DNA of 64,000 nt. It comes from Gordonia amarae NBRC 15530 (GTDB lineage Bacteria > Actinomycetota > Actinomycetes > Mycobacteriales > Mycobacteriaceae). Shown piece by piece: positions 18,300 through 29,392 of this stretch. The notes below the pieces were generated by a model. The model worked only from the letters and a program-made list of their open reading frames with translations, had not been told where the DNA came from and did no database searches. How positions within the stretch are numbered: position 1 is the stretch's first letter; the number at the start of each line of letters is the position of its first letter. The stretch is taken from the NCBI RefSeq assembly GCF_000241345.1, contig NZ_BAED01000045.1, forward strand, positions 31,805-95,804, in the 5' to 3' direction. The position numbers were made by a program, and so were the translations under genes.

Positions 18300-19043
18300 T
18301 CACGCAGCGGCGATGACGAGCACGGCGTCCAGGTGGATGCCTTGGGTAGTGAGAACTCGTGCCGATTCGGCGGCGGTGGTGCCGGTGGTGATCACGTCGT
18401 CGACGAGGACGGTGAGGGCGTGTGGGTGGAGGCGGGCGTCGCTGCGCAGCCGGATCCGGCCAGACAGGTTGCGGGCACGTTCGGGTGCCGACAGGCCCGC
18501 CGAGTCCGCGGTCCAGGCGGCGGTGAACAGCGCCGGGGTCACCCGGACCCGCGGGCCGAGGGCCGTCGCGGCCGCCTGCGCCATTGCGGTGACCGTGTCG
18601 CCGCCGCGGCGGCGGGCCGACGTCGCCCGGGTGGGCGCGGGCACCAACTGCAGGAACGGGGCGTCGGGGAGCTCGCCCCAGCGGGCCAGGGTGCGCAACG
18701 CGTGTGCCAGAGACTCACCGAGGGGAGCAGTCAGATCGGTGCGCCCGTGATCCTTCGCCGCGAGCACCGCGCGGCGGGCCGGGCCCCGGTACCGGCCGCA
18801 CGCCCACACCGGAGCCGGAACCGGCACCCGGGTGATCACCTGAACGGGTGAATCCTCCAGTGTTCTGGCGCACCGCGGGCACCACGCGATGCCCGGACGG
18901 TCACAGCCGCCGCAACACAGTGGCACCGCGAGGTCGATCCCCGCACGAACCACGTTCCGGCAGAACATCTTCAACCCACGCCGCGCTGTCACACGGCACA
19001 CCTTGCCAGGGCGTGCGGCCAGACCCAAAGGTCCCATCCACAC
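18300..19043 (-). CDS. comF: ComF-family phosphoribosyltransferase-like protein
   Basis: The product is up to 247 residues. A double zinc-knuckle, CCGGCDRPGIAWCPRC, near the N-terminus is followed by a phosphoribosyltransferase-fold domain whose PRPP loop is VLVDDVITTGTTAAES. ComF proteins support DNA uptake in naturally competent bacteria; in actinobacteria the role is not settled. Several starts are possible: GTG 19043, ATG 19037 or ATG 18968, none with a strong ribosome binding site. It converges on lpqB. In M. tuberculosis, as I recall, the orthologue Rv3242c is co-directional with lpqB and secA1, so this copy appears inverted. Confidence 0.85.
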   Translation of the reverse strand: MWMGPLGLAARPGKVCRVTARRGLKMFCRNVVRAGIDLAVPLCCGGCDRPGIAWCPRCARTLEDSPVQVITRVPVPAPVWACGRYRGPARRAVLAAKDHGRTDLTAPLGESLAHALRTLARWGELPDAPFLQLVPAPTRATSARRRGGDTVTAMAQAAATALGPRVRVTPALFTAAWTADSAGLSAPERARNLSGRIRLRSDARLHPHALTVLVDDVITTGTTAAESARVLTTQGIHLDAVLVIAAA

Positions 19044-19462
19044 CCCGGCGGGAACGAGTCCGACGGATCAAATCGGTCCCTACCGGCAGACATGCGCGCG
19101 GAAACGTGGCCGTCCGGCGAACTTCGGGCTACGGTCGAAGGCACGAAAGGTGGCCGGACGATGATGACGGCACCTGGGACCGCCCGGTGCGGGCGGTTCA
19201 TGCGTGAGGGAGGTGATAGCGCGTTCGTGAGTGTCAGCCGTCGGCTGGCATGGCCACCATCCCCGTCCTGCGGAGTTCGGAGCTGTCCGGATGCGGTGGG
19301 GGACAAGCACAATCCGGCCACAATCCATCAATTCCAGTGAGATCCATTCTGCTGCAGGCGGATTCGGAACACTGGATACACGGCCCGGCTGGGATGTGCC
19401 TGACTGATCGCGAAAACCACAGTGACCGCGTGGGCCAGGGAAGCTATTCAGGAGGAAATTGC
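19044..19462 (+). promoter_or_regulatory. Long leader region upstream of hpf
   Basis: This 419-bp region separates divergent comF and hpf. A short ORF near 19161-19340 has no family resemblance or good ribosome binding site, and I do not call it a gene. The last part ends in a strong AGGAGG site just before the hpf start. The region should contain both promoters; no clear sigma-factor boxes or terminator-like structures were found. Confidence 0.4.
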
Positions 19463-20233
19463 ATGTCCAGTGTCATCCACCGCAAGGGCCAGCGTGAATC
19501 CAAAGTCGACGCGCGAGCGATCCGCGACGACGAGGTCGAGTCGGCATTCGTCGTGCCGCCGGGGACTGTCGAATCCGCGGAACCCGCGGAGCCTGACGCC
19601 GCCGTAGAATTCACCGGCCGGAACGTGGCGATCCCGGACCACTATCGGGTACACGTCCGCGACAAACTGGCTCGGCTCGAACGTTTCGATCCTGGAATCT
19701 TCCGATTCGACGTACGGCTGAGCCACGAACGTAACCGACGGCTGGCCAAGGTATGCCAGCAGGTCGAACTCACCGCCAAGGGCAAGGGGCCGGTGGTCCG
19801 CGGCCAGGCCAGCGGTGAGAACTTCTACACCGCCCTCGAGGCCGCCGTCAGCAAACTCGAATCCGGCCTGCGCCGGGTCAAGGACCGCAGGCGCGTCTCG
19901 CACGGCAATCGCACCCCGCTGTCCGTGGCCTCGGCCACCGAGGTGGGGGCACCGCCCCTGCGCGGCGACCAGCTCGCGCATGCGCTGTCCGAACCCGTCG
20001 ACGAGGTCGAACAGACCTGGGACGACGGTGTCACCGAACGCACCCCCGGGCAGATCGTCCGCATCAAGGAACACAAGGCGCCGCCGATGACCGTCGACGA
20101 CGCGCTGTACGAGATGGAACTGGTGGGCCACGACTTCTTCCTGTTCCACGACAAGGAGACCGACAAGCCGTCTGTCGTGTACCGCCGTCATGCGTTCGAC
20201 TACGGATTGATCCGACTGGCTGACACGCACTGA
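19463..20233 (+). CDS. hpf: Long-form ribosome hibernation promoting factor
   Basis: The product has 256 residues. The N-terminal S30AE domain (about 48-150) starts near VEFTGRNVAIPDHYRVHVRDKLARLERF. A linker leads to the C-terminal dimerisation domain with VVYRRHAFDYGLIRL. Long HPF binds 30S subunits and dimerises inactive 70S ribosomes into 100S particles. The ATG at 19463 follows AGGAGGAAATTGC. An N-terminal extension of about 45 acidic residues precedes the S30AE domain. The secA1 neighbour matches the mycobacterial order. Confidence 0.95.
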   Translation: MSSVIHRKGQRESKVDARAIRDDEVESAFVVPPGTVESAEPAEPDAAVEFTGRNVAIPDHYRVHVRDKLARLERFDPGIFRFDVRLSHERNRRLAKVCQQVELTAKGKGPVVRGQASGENFYTALEAAVSKLESGLRRVKDRRRVSHGNRTPLSVASATEVGAPPLRGDQLAHALSEPVDEVEQTWDDGVTERTPGQIVRIKEHKAPPMTVDDALYEMELVGHDFFLFHDKETDKPSVVYRRHAFDYGLIRLADTH

Positions 20234-20271
20234 TCGCGCAAATACGCTTGTAGTTCGTATCGGCTGAACGA

Positions 20272-20309
20272 CCGCCGGGGTGGGTCCGCACAGGTGCCCG
20301 CCCCGGCGG
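20272..20309 (+). terminator. hpf terminator
   Basis: CCGCCGGGG at 20272-20280 pairs with CCCCGGCGG at 20301-20309, with extra G-C pairs inside and TTT just after. It separates hpf from secA1. Confidence 0.75.
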
Positions 20310-20438
20310 TTTGCCGTCGCCGGGCGAGTGTGCCGGTCAGCGTGTACTCAGACGGCCTGAGTACGATGGTCTGCGATCTATGCTCTGGCGATCAGAGTTG
20401 GGGATTCGGGGCGTCGCACGACGGATCCGAAGGACTGA

Positions 20439-23276
<2,838 letters not shown>

Positions 23277-23292
23277 TCGCTGAACACCATCC

Positions 23293-23335
23293 TGCAACGG
23301 CGTGTCGCGGAGCGGCACGCCGTTGCATTTTATTT
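23293..23335 (+). terminator. Strong intrinsic terminator of secA1
   Basis: TGCAACGGCGTG at 23293-23304 pairs with CACGCCGTTGCA at 23316-23327 and is followed by TTTTATTT. This is the clearest Rho-independent terminator in the window. Confidence 0.93.
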
Positions 23336-23393
23336 GGTGAAAAAATCTGGCATTCGGAGGGAACCAAACGGCGTTTCATCGCGTCCGATTCCC

Positions 23394-23954
23394 ATGCAGA
23401 TACCTCGAGTTGTGATCCGGACAGCCCCCGACTACGAACACCCCGCCGGGCTCCTCGCCTCGCGCCGCCGCTCCGCCGGAGCGGTGGCCGCACCGGGTGA
23501 CCGCCGTACCCCGCCGGCCGCGGCACCGGTCCGGCACGAGGGTGCCGAGGTGCGCAGGTTCGCCGTGGGCGCGCTGACTGTTCTGTTCGAGGCGCTCGAC
23601 GGCCGCCGTGGCTTCGGGCAGTTGTCGACGTCTGTGGCCCCCGAACTGGCCGACCGGTTCAGCATGCTGCGGCAACTCGGGGTGCGCCCGCACGCGCGTG
23701 ACCTCACGCCGGGAGCCACGGGCAGAACGGCCGCCGGGGGAGGTTCGGCGGCGCTGCGCAGGGTGCACGTGCAGATGGGTGCCGGCGGGGTCGCGAGGAT
23801 CTTCGGCAGCTACACGATCGGGGGACGGGTGCGGGCGTTCTGCGGTACCGCCGAGCGCGTGCCGCACAAGATTCCCCGGCCGATCGACGCCGACGTGCTC
23901 ACACCCGCGCGCTGGGAATACCGGTGGCAGCTCACGGCACTGGATTTCTGCTGA
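23394..23954 (+). CDS. DUF6459 (Rv3235-like) protein
   Basis: The product has about 186 residues. A basic Ala/Pro/Arg-rich N-terminus leads to a compact C-terminal domain with VRRFAVGALTVLFEALDGRR, LRRVHVQ, FGSYTIGGRVRAFCG and a final RWQLTALDFC. This pattern matches the actinobacterial DUF6459 family, and position between secA1 and the acyltransferase agrees with M. tuberculosis Rv3235. Function is unknown. ATG 23394 is my choice; GTG 23337 is in frame but abuts the terminator T-tract. No good ribosome binding site is seen for either. Confidence 0.75.
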   Translation: MQIPRVVIRTAPDYEHPAGLLASRRRSAGAVAAPGDRRTPPAAAPVRHEGAEVRRFAVGALTVLFEALDGRRGFGQLSTSVAPELADRFSMLRQLGVRPHARDLTPGATGRTAAGGGSAALRRVHVQMGAGGVARIFGSYTIGGRVRAFCGTAERVPHKIPRPIDADVLTPARWEYRWQLTALDFC

Positions 23955-24046
23955 GGCTGATCGTCTCCGGTCACATGATCTCTGTTGGTGTGATCGCTGC
24001 CGCCGGTACCGGGTACCGTAATGCCGGTGATAGATCGAGGTGCCCG

Positions 24047-25519
24047 ATGGTGCGGTTGAGTCCCCGGGATGCGACGTTCTACTTCCTCGACGACGCCGGG
24101 TCGACGACACACCTCGGTGCGTTGCTGATCATCGCCCCCGATGCCCCGGGTGTGGCCAAGGACGGCACCGCCACGGGGAAGGCCGCCCAGGCCAAGAGGA
24201 GGCCGCAGAGGTCGATCCTCGACTACAAGAGCCTGGTCGAACTGGTCGAGAACCGGCTGCAACTGGTGCCGCGGTATCGGCAGCTCGTCCTGCCCGTCAC
24301 GCTGGGCCTGGCCCGGCCGGTGTGGGCCGATGATCCCGACTTCGACATCAATTTCCACATCCGCAGGGCCGGGTTGCCGGCCCCGGGCGGCCCCGCCCAG
24401 CTCGACGATCTGGTGGCGCGGATCATGTCACGCCCGCTGGACCGGACCCGCCCGCTGTGGGAGATGTACCTGATCGAGGGGCTGGCCGGGGACAAGCTGG
24501 CCGTGCTCACCAAGTCGCACCGGTGCCTGGTCGACGAGGACTCCCACCGGGAGATCAGCGAGGTCCTCACCGACGAGACCCGGGAACAGGAGAAGATGCC
24601 CGAGGATCTGTGGATGGCACGGTCGCTGCCCAGCGGGTCGCGGCTGGCTCTGGGCGCGATCGCCGAGGCCGTCGCACGGCCGGGCGATCTGGTCAGTTCG
24701 GTGCTCACCGGTAACGGGCTCATCGCCGAGGTCCGCACGCTGGCCGAGCGCACGGTGCGGCGCACCGGGTCGCTGGTGCAGCAGGTGATGGACTCCGCCC
24801 CGGCGAGTCCGCTGAACCGGTCGAGCACCTCAACCCGTTCGTTCGCCGAGGCGTCGGTGCCGCGGCGGGGCTGCGCCAAGATCGCCGAACGCTACAACTG
24901 CACGGTCAACGATGTCGTGCTGTCCATCATCAGCGGGGTGCTGCGGCGGTGGCGGCTGTCGCTGGAGGCGACGATCTCGCCGGGCGACACGGTGCGGGTG
25001 GTGTTGCCACTGTCCTCGCGCGATCCGTCGGTGCAGTTGCGGATGGACGCCGAACCCCGGACGGTGGCCGTCGGAACGCCCGGATTCGTCACCGACCTCC
25101 CTGTGGGAGAAGACAATCCGTCGATGCGCTTGGTGCAGGTGGCGGGTCTGGCCAACCGCTACGCGCATTCCTCGCGGCGGGTCTCGATGGGTATCCGGCC
25201 GATCCTGCCCGAACTGGGTATGGTGCCCTTCCCCGAGTTCAGCTCGCGGGCGCTGAGCAGCATCACCAGCCGTCCCTACAATGTGCCGGTGACTATGCCG
25301 AGTGCCCCGATCTCGCGCAGATATATTGCCGGGCAGAAGGTTTCGGAGATGTACGCGGTGCCGGCGTTCATGCAGCAGCACGCGTTGGCCATCGGTGTCA
25401 TCGAATACTGTGGCGCGCTGCAGTTCTCGTTCATCGCCGACCGTGGTGTGTTGCCGGATCTGGGAGCGATGGCGGAGTACGTCACCGAGTCCTACGAGGA
25501 GCTTGTCGCCGCGCTGTGA
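24047..25519 (+). CDS. WS/DGAT-type acyltransferase-like protein with altered active site
   Basis: The product has 490 residues. It has the WS/DGAT start LSPRDATFYFLDDAGSTTHLGALLI and the conserved block PLDRTRPLWEMYLIEGL. These enzymes make wax esters or triacylglycerol from acyl-CoA. The catalytic HHxxxDG motif reads H-R-C-L-V-D-E here: the second His is Arg and the Gly is Glu. Later blocks such as NCTVNDVVLSIISGVLRRW and the C-terminal YCGALQFSFIADRGVLPD are intact. Position matches tgs3 of M. tuberculosis. The altered motif suggests a non-catalytic or changed role. ATG 24047 follows GAGG. Confidence 0.88.
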   Translation: MVRLSPRDATFYFLDDAGSTTHLGALLIIAPDAPGVAKDGTATGKAAQAKRRPQRSILDYKSLVELVENRLQLVPRYRQLVLPVTLGLARPVWADDPDFDINFHIRRAGLPAPGGPAQLDDLVARIMSRPLDRTRPLWEMYLIEGLAGDKLAVLTKSHRCLVDEDSHREISEVLTDETREQEKMPEDLWMARSLPSGSRLALGAIAEAVARPGDLVSSVLTGNGLIAEVRTLAERTVRRTGSLVQQVMDSAPASPLNRSSTSTRSFAEASVPRRGCAKIAERYNCTVNDVVLSIISGVLRRWRLSLEATISPGDTVRVVLPLSSRDPSVQLRMDAEPRTVAVGTPGFVTDLPVGEDNPSMRLVQVAGLANRYAHSSRRVSMGIRPILPELGMVPFPEFSSRALSSITSRPYNVPVTMPSAPISRRYIAGQKVSEMYAVPAFMQQHALAIGVIEYCGALQFSFIADRGVLPDLGAMAEYVTESYEELVAAL

Positions 25520-25540
25520 GGTGCGGTTAGGCTTTGGGGC

Positions 25541-26059
25541 ATGAGGGTTTACCTGCCTGCGACCTTGGCGATGCTGATGCGGCTGGGTGAGACGGGGGAG
25601 TTCGCGCCGATCGGCGGTACCGCCTTCGCGCTCACCCCGGCGTTGCGCGAGTCGTACCTGTCGGGTGACGACGAAGAGTTGTCGGAGGCGGCGATGCGGG
25701 AGGCAGCCCGCGCGTCGCTGCGGCTGCTGGCCGGTGAACCCACCCGCCCAGAAGACACCGATGGTCCTCGTTTTCCGCCGCGGCGGGTGGTGGTGGCCGC
25801 CGATGTCGACGGGGTGAAGCTGCGTCCTGATCTCGACGCCGCCGTGGTCAAGGTGTCCGGGCCGGTGCCGCTGTCGGCGATCGCGTCGGTCCACGTCGAC
25901 GGCTCCGATGCCGAGGATGCGGTGCGCACCGCGGTGGTCGTGATCGACGCGGCCGATCTCGGCGACGAAGACGCCGAACTGGCCGTCGGTGATGTGGAGG
26001 ACTTCGACCTCGCCTGGTACGCGACCCAGGAACTACCCTTCCTGCTCGAATTGCTCTGA
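25541..26059 (+). CDS. DUF6912 (Rv3231c-like) protein
   Basis: The 172-residue soluble protein starts MRVYLPATLAMLMRLGETGEF and has a helical first half with acidic loops, then strands with RVVVAADVDGV and a C-terminal DLAWYATQELPFLLELL. This agrees with the actinobacterial DUF6912 family. It lies 21 bp after the acyltransferase-like gene on the same strand, so the two are probably co-transcribed. The M. tuberculosis neighbour is Rv3231c. No catalytic motif is visible and function is unknown. Confidence 0.8.
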   Translation: MRVYLPATLAMLMRLGETGEFAPIGGTAFALTPALRESYLSGDDEELSEAAMREAARASLRLLAGEPTRPEDTDGPRFPPRRVVVAADVDGVKLRPDLDAAVVKVSGPVPLSAIASVHVDGSDAEDAVRTAVVVIDAADLGDEDAELAVGDVEDFDLAWYATQELPFLLELL

Positions 26060-26105
26060 CCGCGCGCCCGTCGGCCGAGGTGGCCGTCGGCACAAGGTTC
26101 CGGTA

Positions 26106-26129
26106 CCGTAACCTACGCAGGCGTAAGTT
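26106..26129 (+). promoter_or_regulatory. Palindromic operator upstream of the reductase
   Basis: CCGTAACCTACG at 26106-26117, a CAGG spacer and CGTAAGTT at 26122-26129 form an imperfect palindrome. The same motif, in longer form, lies at 27856-27883 before the desaturase. A TetR-type repressor site shared by both is likely. Confidence 0.75.
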
Positions 26130-26155
26130 CTCGTCGACTGGGATTGAAGGTGCTT

Positions 26156-27322
26156 ATGGTCATGGGTGTGCAAGAGCGTGGAACCGGTGGTGGCGAACCT
26201 GGTTCGCGGTCGTGGCGGGAACGTTTCGAGGCGCCGGTCGCGCAGGTGTCCTCGCAGAATCGTGCGGCCAACTGGGTGCGTGCGGCCGCCGCGCGCATCA
26301 CCACGCCGCTGCTGCCCGACGACTACCTGCACCTGGCCAATCCGCTGTGGTCGGCGCGTGAGCTGCGCGGCAAGATCGTCTCGGTCACGAGCGAGACCGA
26401 GGACTCGGCCACCATCCGCATCAAGCCGGGCTGGGGATTCTCCTTCGACTACACCGCGGGCCAGTACGTCGGCATCGGCGTCCTGGTGGACGGACGGTGG
26501 ACGTGGCGGTCGTACTCGCTGACGTCGGTCCCGGACATCTCCAAGACCGACCGGATCATCTCGATCACCGTCAAGGCGATGCCCGAGGGCTTCCTGTCGA
26601 CGCACCTGGTCAACGGTCTGGAGCCGGGGGCCATCGTCCGGCTGGCCGCCCCGAAGGGCGAGTTCGTCCTGCCCGATCCGCTGCCGGGCAAGATCCTGTT
26701 CGCCACCGCGGGCAGCGGTATCACCCCGATCATGTCGATGCTGCGGATGATCCGCCATCGCGGGCAGCACACCGACATCGTGCTCGTCCATTCGGCGCCC
26801 ACGCGGGATGATCTGCTGTTCGCCGACGAACTCGCCGACCTCGCGAGCGACGGCATCGCCACCGTGCACACCGTGTTCACCCGGAGCAGTGGCAAGCTGA
26901 CCACGCAGAGCCTCGCCGAGCTGTGTCCGGACCTGGCGGACAGGCAGGCGTGGGCGTGCGGTCCGGCCGGTTTCCTGGAGATGCTCGAGCACACGTTCGC
27001 CGACGCCGGTGTCTCCGGCAACCTGCACCTCGAGCGGTTCGCCCTCGAGCGCGGTGCCTCGGGAGCGCACGGCGGCGAGGTGACCTTCGGCCGCAGCGGA
27101 AAGAGGGCCGCGGTCGACGGCGCCACCACGCTGCTCGAGGCGGGTGAGGACGCCGGTGTGCTGATGCCGTTCGGGTGCCGGATGGGTATCTGCCAGAGCT
27201 GTGTGGTGATGATCGACAAGGGTGCGGTGCGTGACCTGCGCACCGGGCGTGAGCATGTCGAGGGCGAGCGGATTCAGACGTGCGTCAGCGCCGCGGCGGG
27301 GGACTGCACGCTCGACGTGTGA
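26156..27322 (+). CDS. Ferredoxin reductase-type oxidoreductase, partner of DesA3 (Rv3230c-like)
   Basis: The 388-residue protein has an FAD-binding domain (about 55-160) with RSYSLTS, an NAD(P)H-binding domain with [16 protein letters not shown] and [11 protein letters not shown], and a C-terminal plant-type 2Fe-2S domain with C-R-M-G-I-C-Q-S-C and a later Cys in QTCVS. Rv3230c passes electrons from NADPH to the DesA3 stearoyl-CoA desaturase in M. tuberculosis. Here the desaturase lies 600 bp downstream behind an identical operator. The ATG at 26156 follows GAAGG. Confidence 0.92.
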   Translation: MVMGVQERGTGGGEPGSRSWRERFEAPVAQVSSQNRAANWVRAAAARITTPLLPDDYLHLANPLWSARELRGKIVSVTSETEDSATIRIKPGWGFSFDYTAGQYVGIGVLVDGRWTWRSYSLTSVPDISKTDRIISITVKAMPEGFLSTHLVNGLEPGAIVRLAAPKGEFVLPDPLPGKILFATAGSGITPIMSMLRMIRHRGQHTDIVLVHSAPTRDDLLFADELADLASDGIATVHTVFTRSSGKLTTQSLAELCPDLADRQAWACGPAGFLEMLEHTFADAGVSGNLHLERFALERGASGAHGGEVTFGRSGKRAAVDGATTLLEAGEDAGVLMPFGCRMGICQSCVVMIDKGAVRDLRTGREHVEGERIQTCVSAAAGDCTLDV

Positions 27323-27421
27323 GGTCCGGGACTTCGGATAGGTGTGTGGCCCCGACCCTGTGCGGGATCGAGGGTCACACTTCTATGTCAGGACCGGGGT
27401 CGCGGGAGAGTGGACCCGAGG

Positions 27422-27748
27422 TCATTGCTCGCAGGCGATGCCGTCGTTGTCGTAGTCGAGCTTCTTGTTGTGGTTGTAGATGTTGGTGTTCACGATGTAG
27501 CCGGTCACCGGACGCTTGCCCGCCGTGACGCGGTCAGTCGCGCCCGCCCGGGCCACCCCGTGCGGGTAGCGCTCGTTGAGTGCCGTGCAGGTGTTGTAGT
27601 ACTTGGTCGTCTTTTTCGCTGCCTGCTGACCGGCTGCCGCGGAGTCTCCGGTGGCCGCCGACGCGATGGGGGCGAAGGCGCCCGCCATGATCGCGCCCGC
27701 CGCCAGTGCCGAACCTGCGATGACCGGGATTCTTTGCATCTTTGTCAT
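27422..27748 (-). CDS. Secreted Excalibur-domain protein
   Basis: The 108-residue protein has a cleavable signal peptide (basic MTKMQR, hydrophobic core to about 28, ASA-A cleavage near 32). It ends with the Excalibur motif DYDNDGIACEQ preceded by YYNTCTALNERYPHGV, with two Cys likely forming a disulphide. The D-x-D-x-D-G loop suggests calcium binding. Excalibur domains occur in surface nucleases and wall-associated proteins; here the domain stands alone. It lies on the opposite strand between the reductase and the desaturase, so it interrupts an otherwise functional pair. Confidence 0.88.
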   Translation of the reverse strand: MTKMQRIPVIAGSALAAGAIMAGAFAPIASAATGDSAAAGQQAAKKTTKYYNTCTALNERYPHGVARAGATDRVTAGKRPVTGYIVNTNIYNHNKKLDYDNDGIACEQ

Positions 27749-27855
27749 GTGTCACAACGTAGAAAGCGCAGCTTGGGGCAGCCTGCGCCTTGTCTGTGTG
27801 GTCGCTGTCCGTTGTCGCCGGGGCCGTGACGCATGCGGGCTGGACAACTACGCAA

Positions 27856-27883
27856 CCGTAACCTACGCTGACGTAAGTTACGG
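27856..27883 (+). promoter_or_regulatory. 28-bp palindromic operator upstream of desaturase 1
   Basis: CCGTAACCTACG at 27856-27867 and CGTAAGTTACGG at 27872-27883 flank CTGA and are complementary except for one pair. It starts 63 bp before the desaturase ATG. The left arm is identical to that at 26106, and the right arm shares CGTAAGTT. A dimeric or double-dimer TetR-type repressor is the natural reader. Confidence 0.8.
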
Positions 27884-27918
27884 TTACGTAGTCGATGGGT
27901 TGGAGACAGAAACACGCG

Positions 27919-29217
27919 ATGGCTATTACTGACATCCCTGAGTACGCGCACCTGTCCGAGTCCGATGTCGAGGCGCTGTGTGTCGAACTCGACGCGATCC
28001 GGGCCGATATCGAGGCAGACCGCGGCGAACGCGACGCGCGCTACCTGCGCAACACGATCCGCTTCCAGCGCGGGCTCGAACTCGCCGGGCGCACGCTGAT
28101 CGCCGGTTCCACGAAACGGCCGCTCTGGTGGGCCGGGGCCTCGGTGCTCGGCGTCGCCAAGATCGTTGAGAACATGGAACTCGGCCACAACGTGATGCAC
28201 GGGCAGTGGGACTGGATGAACGACCCCGAGGTGCATTCGACCTCGTGGGAATGGGACATCACCGGCCCGTCGGCGCACTGGAAGCACACCCACAACTACA
28301 TCCATCACAAGTACACCAACGTGCTCGGGATGGACGACGACGTGGGCTACGGCGTCCTGCGCGTGACCCGCGATCAGCGGTGGCGGCCCTACTACCTGGG
28401 CAATATCGTTTACAACACGCTCCTGGCGCTGCTGTTCCAGTGGGGTGTGGCAGCGCAGCACCTGGAACTGGGCAAGAAGCGCAAGACCCCCGAGGCGAAG
28501 GCCGAGCTGCGGCGGGACCTGCTCGACGTGGGTGCCAAGGCCGGCCGGCAGGTGGCCAAGGACTACGTGGTGCACCCGGCGCTCGTCGCGGCCACCACCG
28601 GAACCAAGGTGGGCCGTCGCCGGGCCTTCGCCAAGGCCGCCACAGCCAACGCCCTGGCCAACGTGATCCGCAATGTGTGGACCAACGCGGTCATCTTCTG
28701 CGGGCATTTCCCCGACGGCGCCGAGAAGTTCACCAAGCAGGACGTCGACTCCGAGACTCAGGGCGAGTGGTACCTGCGGCAGATGCTCGGCAGTGCCAAC
28801 TTCCGTTGCGGACCGGTGCTGGCGTTCATGAGCGGCAACCTGTCGTACCAGATCGAGCACCACATCTTCCCGGACCTGCCGAGCAACCGGCTCGCCGAGA
28901 TCTCGGTGCGGGTGCAGGCGTTGTGCGACAAGTACGACCTGCCCTACACCACGGGCTCGTTCCCGCTGCAGTACCTCAAGTCCTGGCGCACCATCGCCAA
29001 GCTGTCGCTGCCCGACAAGTACCTGTCGGCCACCCGCGACGACGCCCCCGAAACGGCGTCGGAGAAGCGGTTCGCCGGGGAGTTCCCCGAGGGCGAGCGG
29101 CTGCACAGCACCATCGACCCGGCGACGGGCCGGCGTCGCGGTCTGCGGTCGGCGATCGCCTCCCTGCGGAGCAATAGGCGCAGGTCCGAAGGTATTGACA
29201 CCCGGCAGGCCGCCTAG
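27919..29217 (+). CDS. desA3: DesA3-type acyl-CoA delta-9 desaturase
   Basis: The 432-residue membrane fatty-acid desaturase introduces a double bond into acyl-CoA. Three His boxes are visible: G-H-N-V-M-H, H-N-Y-I-H-H and Q-I-E-H-H, which hold the di-iron centre. The start MAITD at 27919 matches the M. tuberculosis DesA3 N-terminus; an ATG at 27895 lacks support. The strict partner is the upstream reductase. A long nested hairpin ends the gene, and a paralogue follows. Confidence 0.93.
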   Translation: MAITDIPEYAHLSESDVEALCVELDAIRADIEADRGERDARYLRNTIRFQRGLELAGRTLIAGSTKRPLWWAGASVLGVAKIVENMELGHNVMHGQWDWMNDPEVHSTSWEWDITGPSAHWKHTHNYIHHKYTNVLGMDDDVGYGVLRVTRDQRWRPYYLGNIVYNTLLALLFQWGVAAQHLELGKKRKTPEAKAELRRDLLDVGAKAGRQVAKDYVVHPALVAATTGTKVGRRRAFAKAATANALANVIRNVWTNAVIFCGHFPDGAEKFTKQDVDSETQGEWYLRQMLGSANFRCGPVLAFMSGNLSYQIEHHIFPDLPSNRLAEISVRVQALCDKYDLPYTTGSFPLQYLKSWRTIAKLSLPDKYLSATRDDAPETASEKRFAGEFPEGERLHSTIDPATGRRRGLRSAIASLRSNRRRSEGIDTRQAA

Positions 29218-29264
29218 CCTGCCACCGGCGGCCCGCCACCGCGGGCGCCGATAACACGACAGCG

Positions 29265-29307
29265 GGCCGGTCCGTACCCTCGCAACGGCGAGGACTACGG
29301 ACCGGCC
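29265..29307 (+). terminator. Nested hairpin terminator between the desaturases
   Basis: GGCCGGTCCGTA at 29265-29276 pairs with 29296-29307; inside, CCTCGC at 29278-29283 pairs with GCGAGG at 29288-29293 around AACG. The stack makes one long stem of about 18 bp. Confidence 0.88.
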
Positions 29308-29392
29308 TCGTCATATGTGGCACCCGGCCCATCGCGAGACCCGGCGGGAGTCTCGCAAGCCGGACACCGACAGTCAGGGCATACTTGTAGCG

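Noticed and set aside
19161..19340. Short plus-strand ORF between comF and hpf
   Set aside because: No convincing ribosome binding site, family resemblance or conserved composition.
27895..27918. Upstream ATG of desaturase 1 as the start
   Set aside because: The family N-terminus MAIT begins at 27919 and matches both the paralogue and DesA3; the extra residues have no support.
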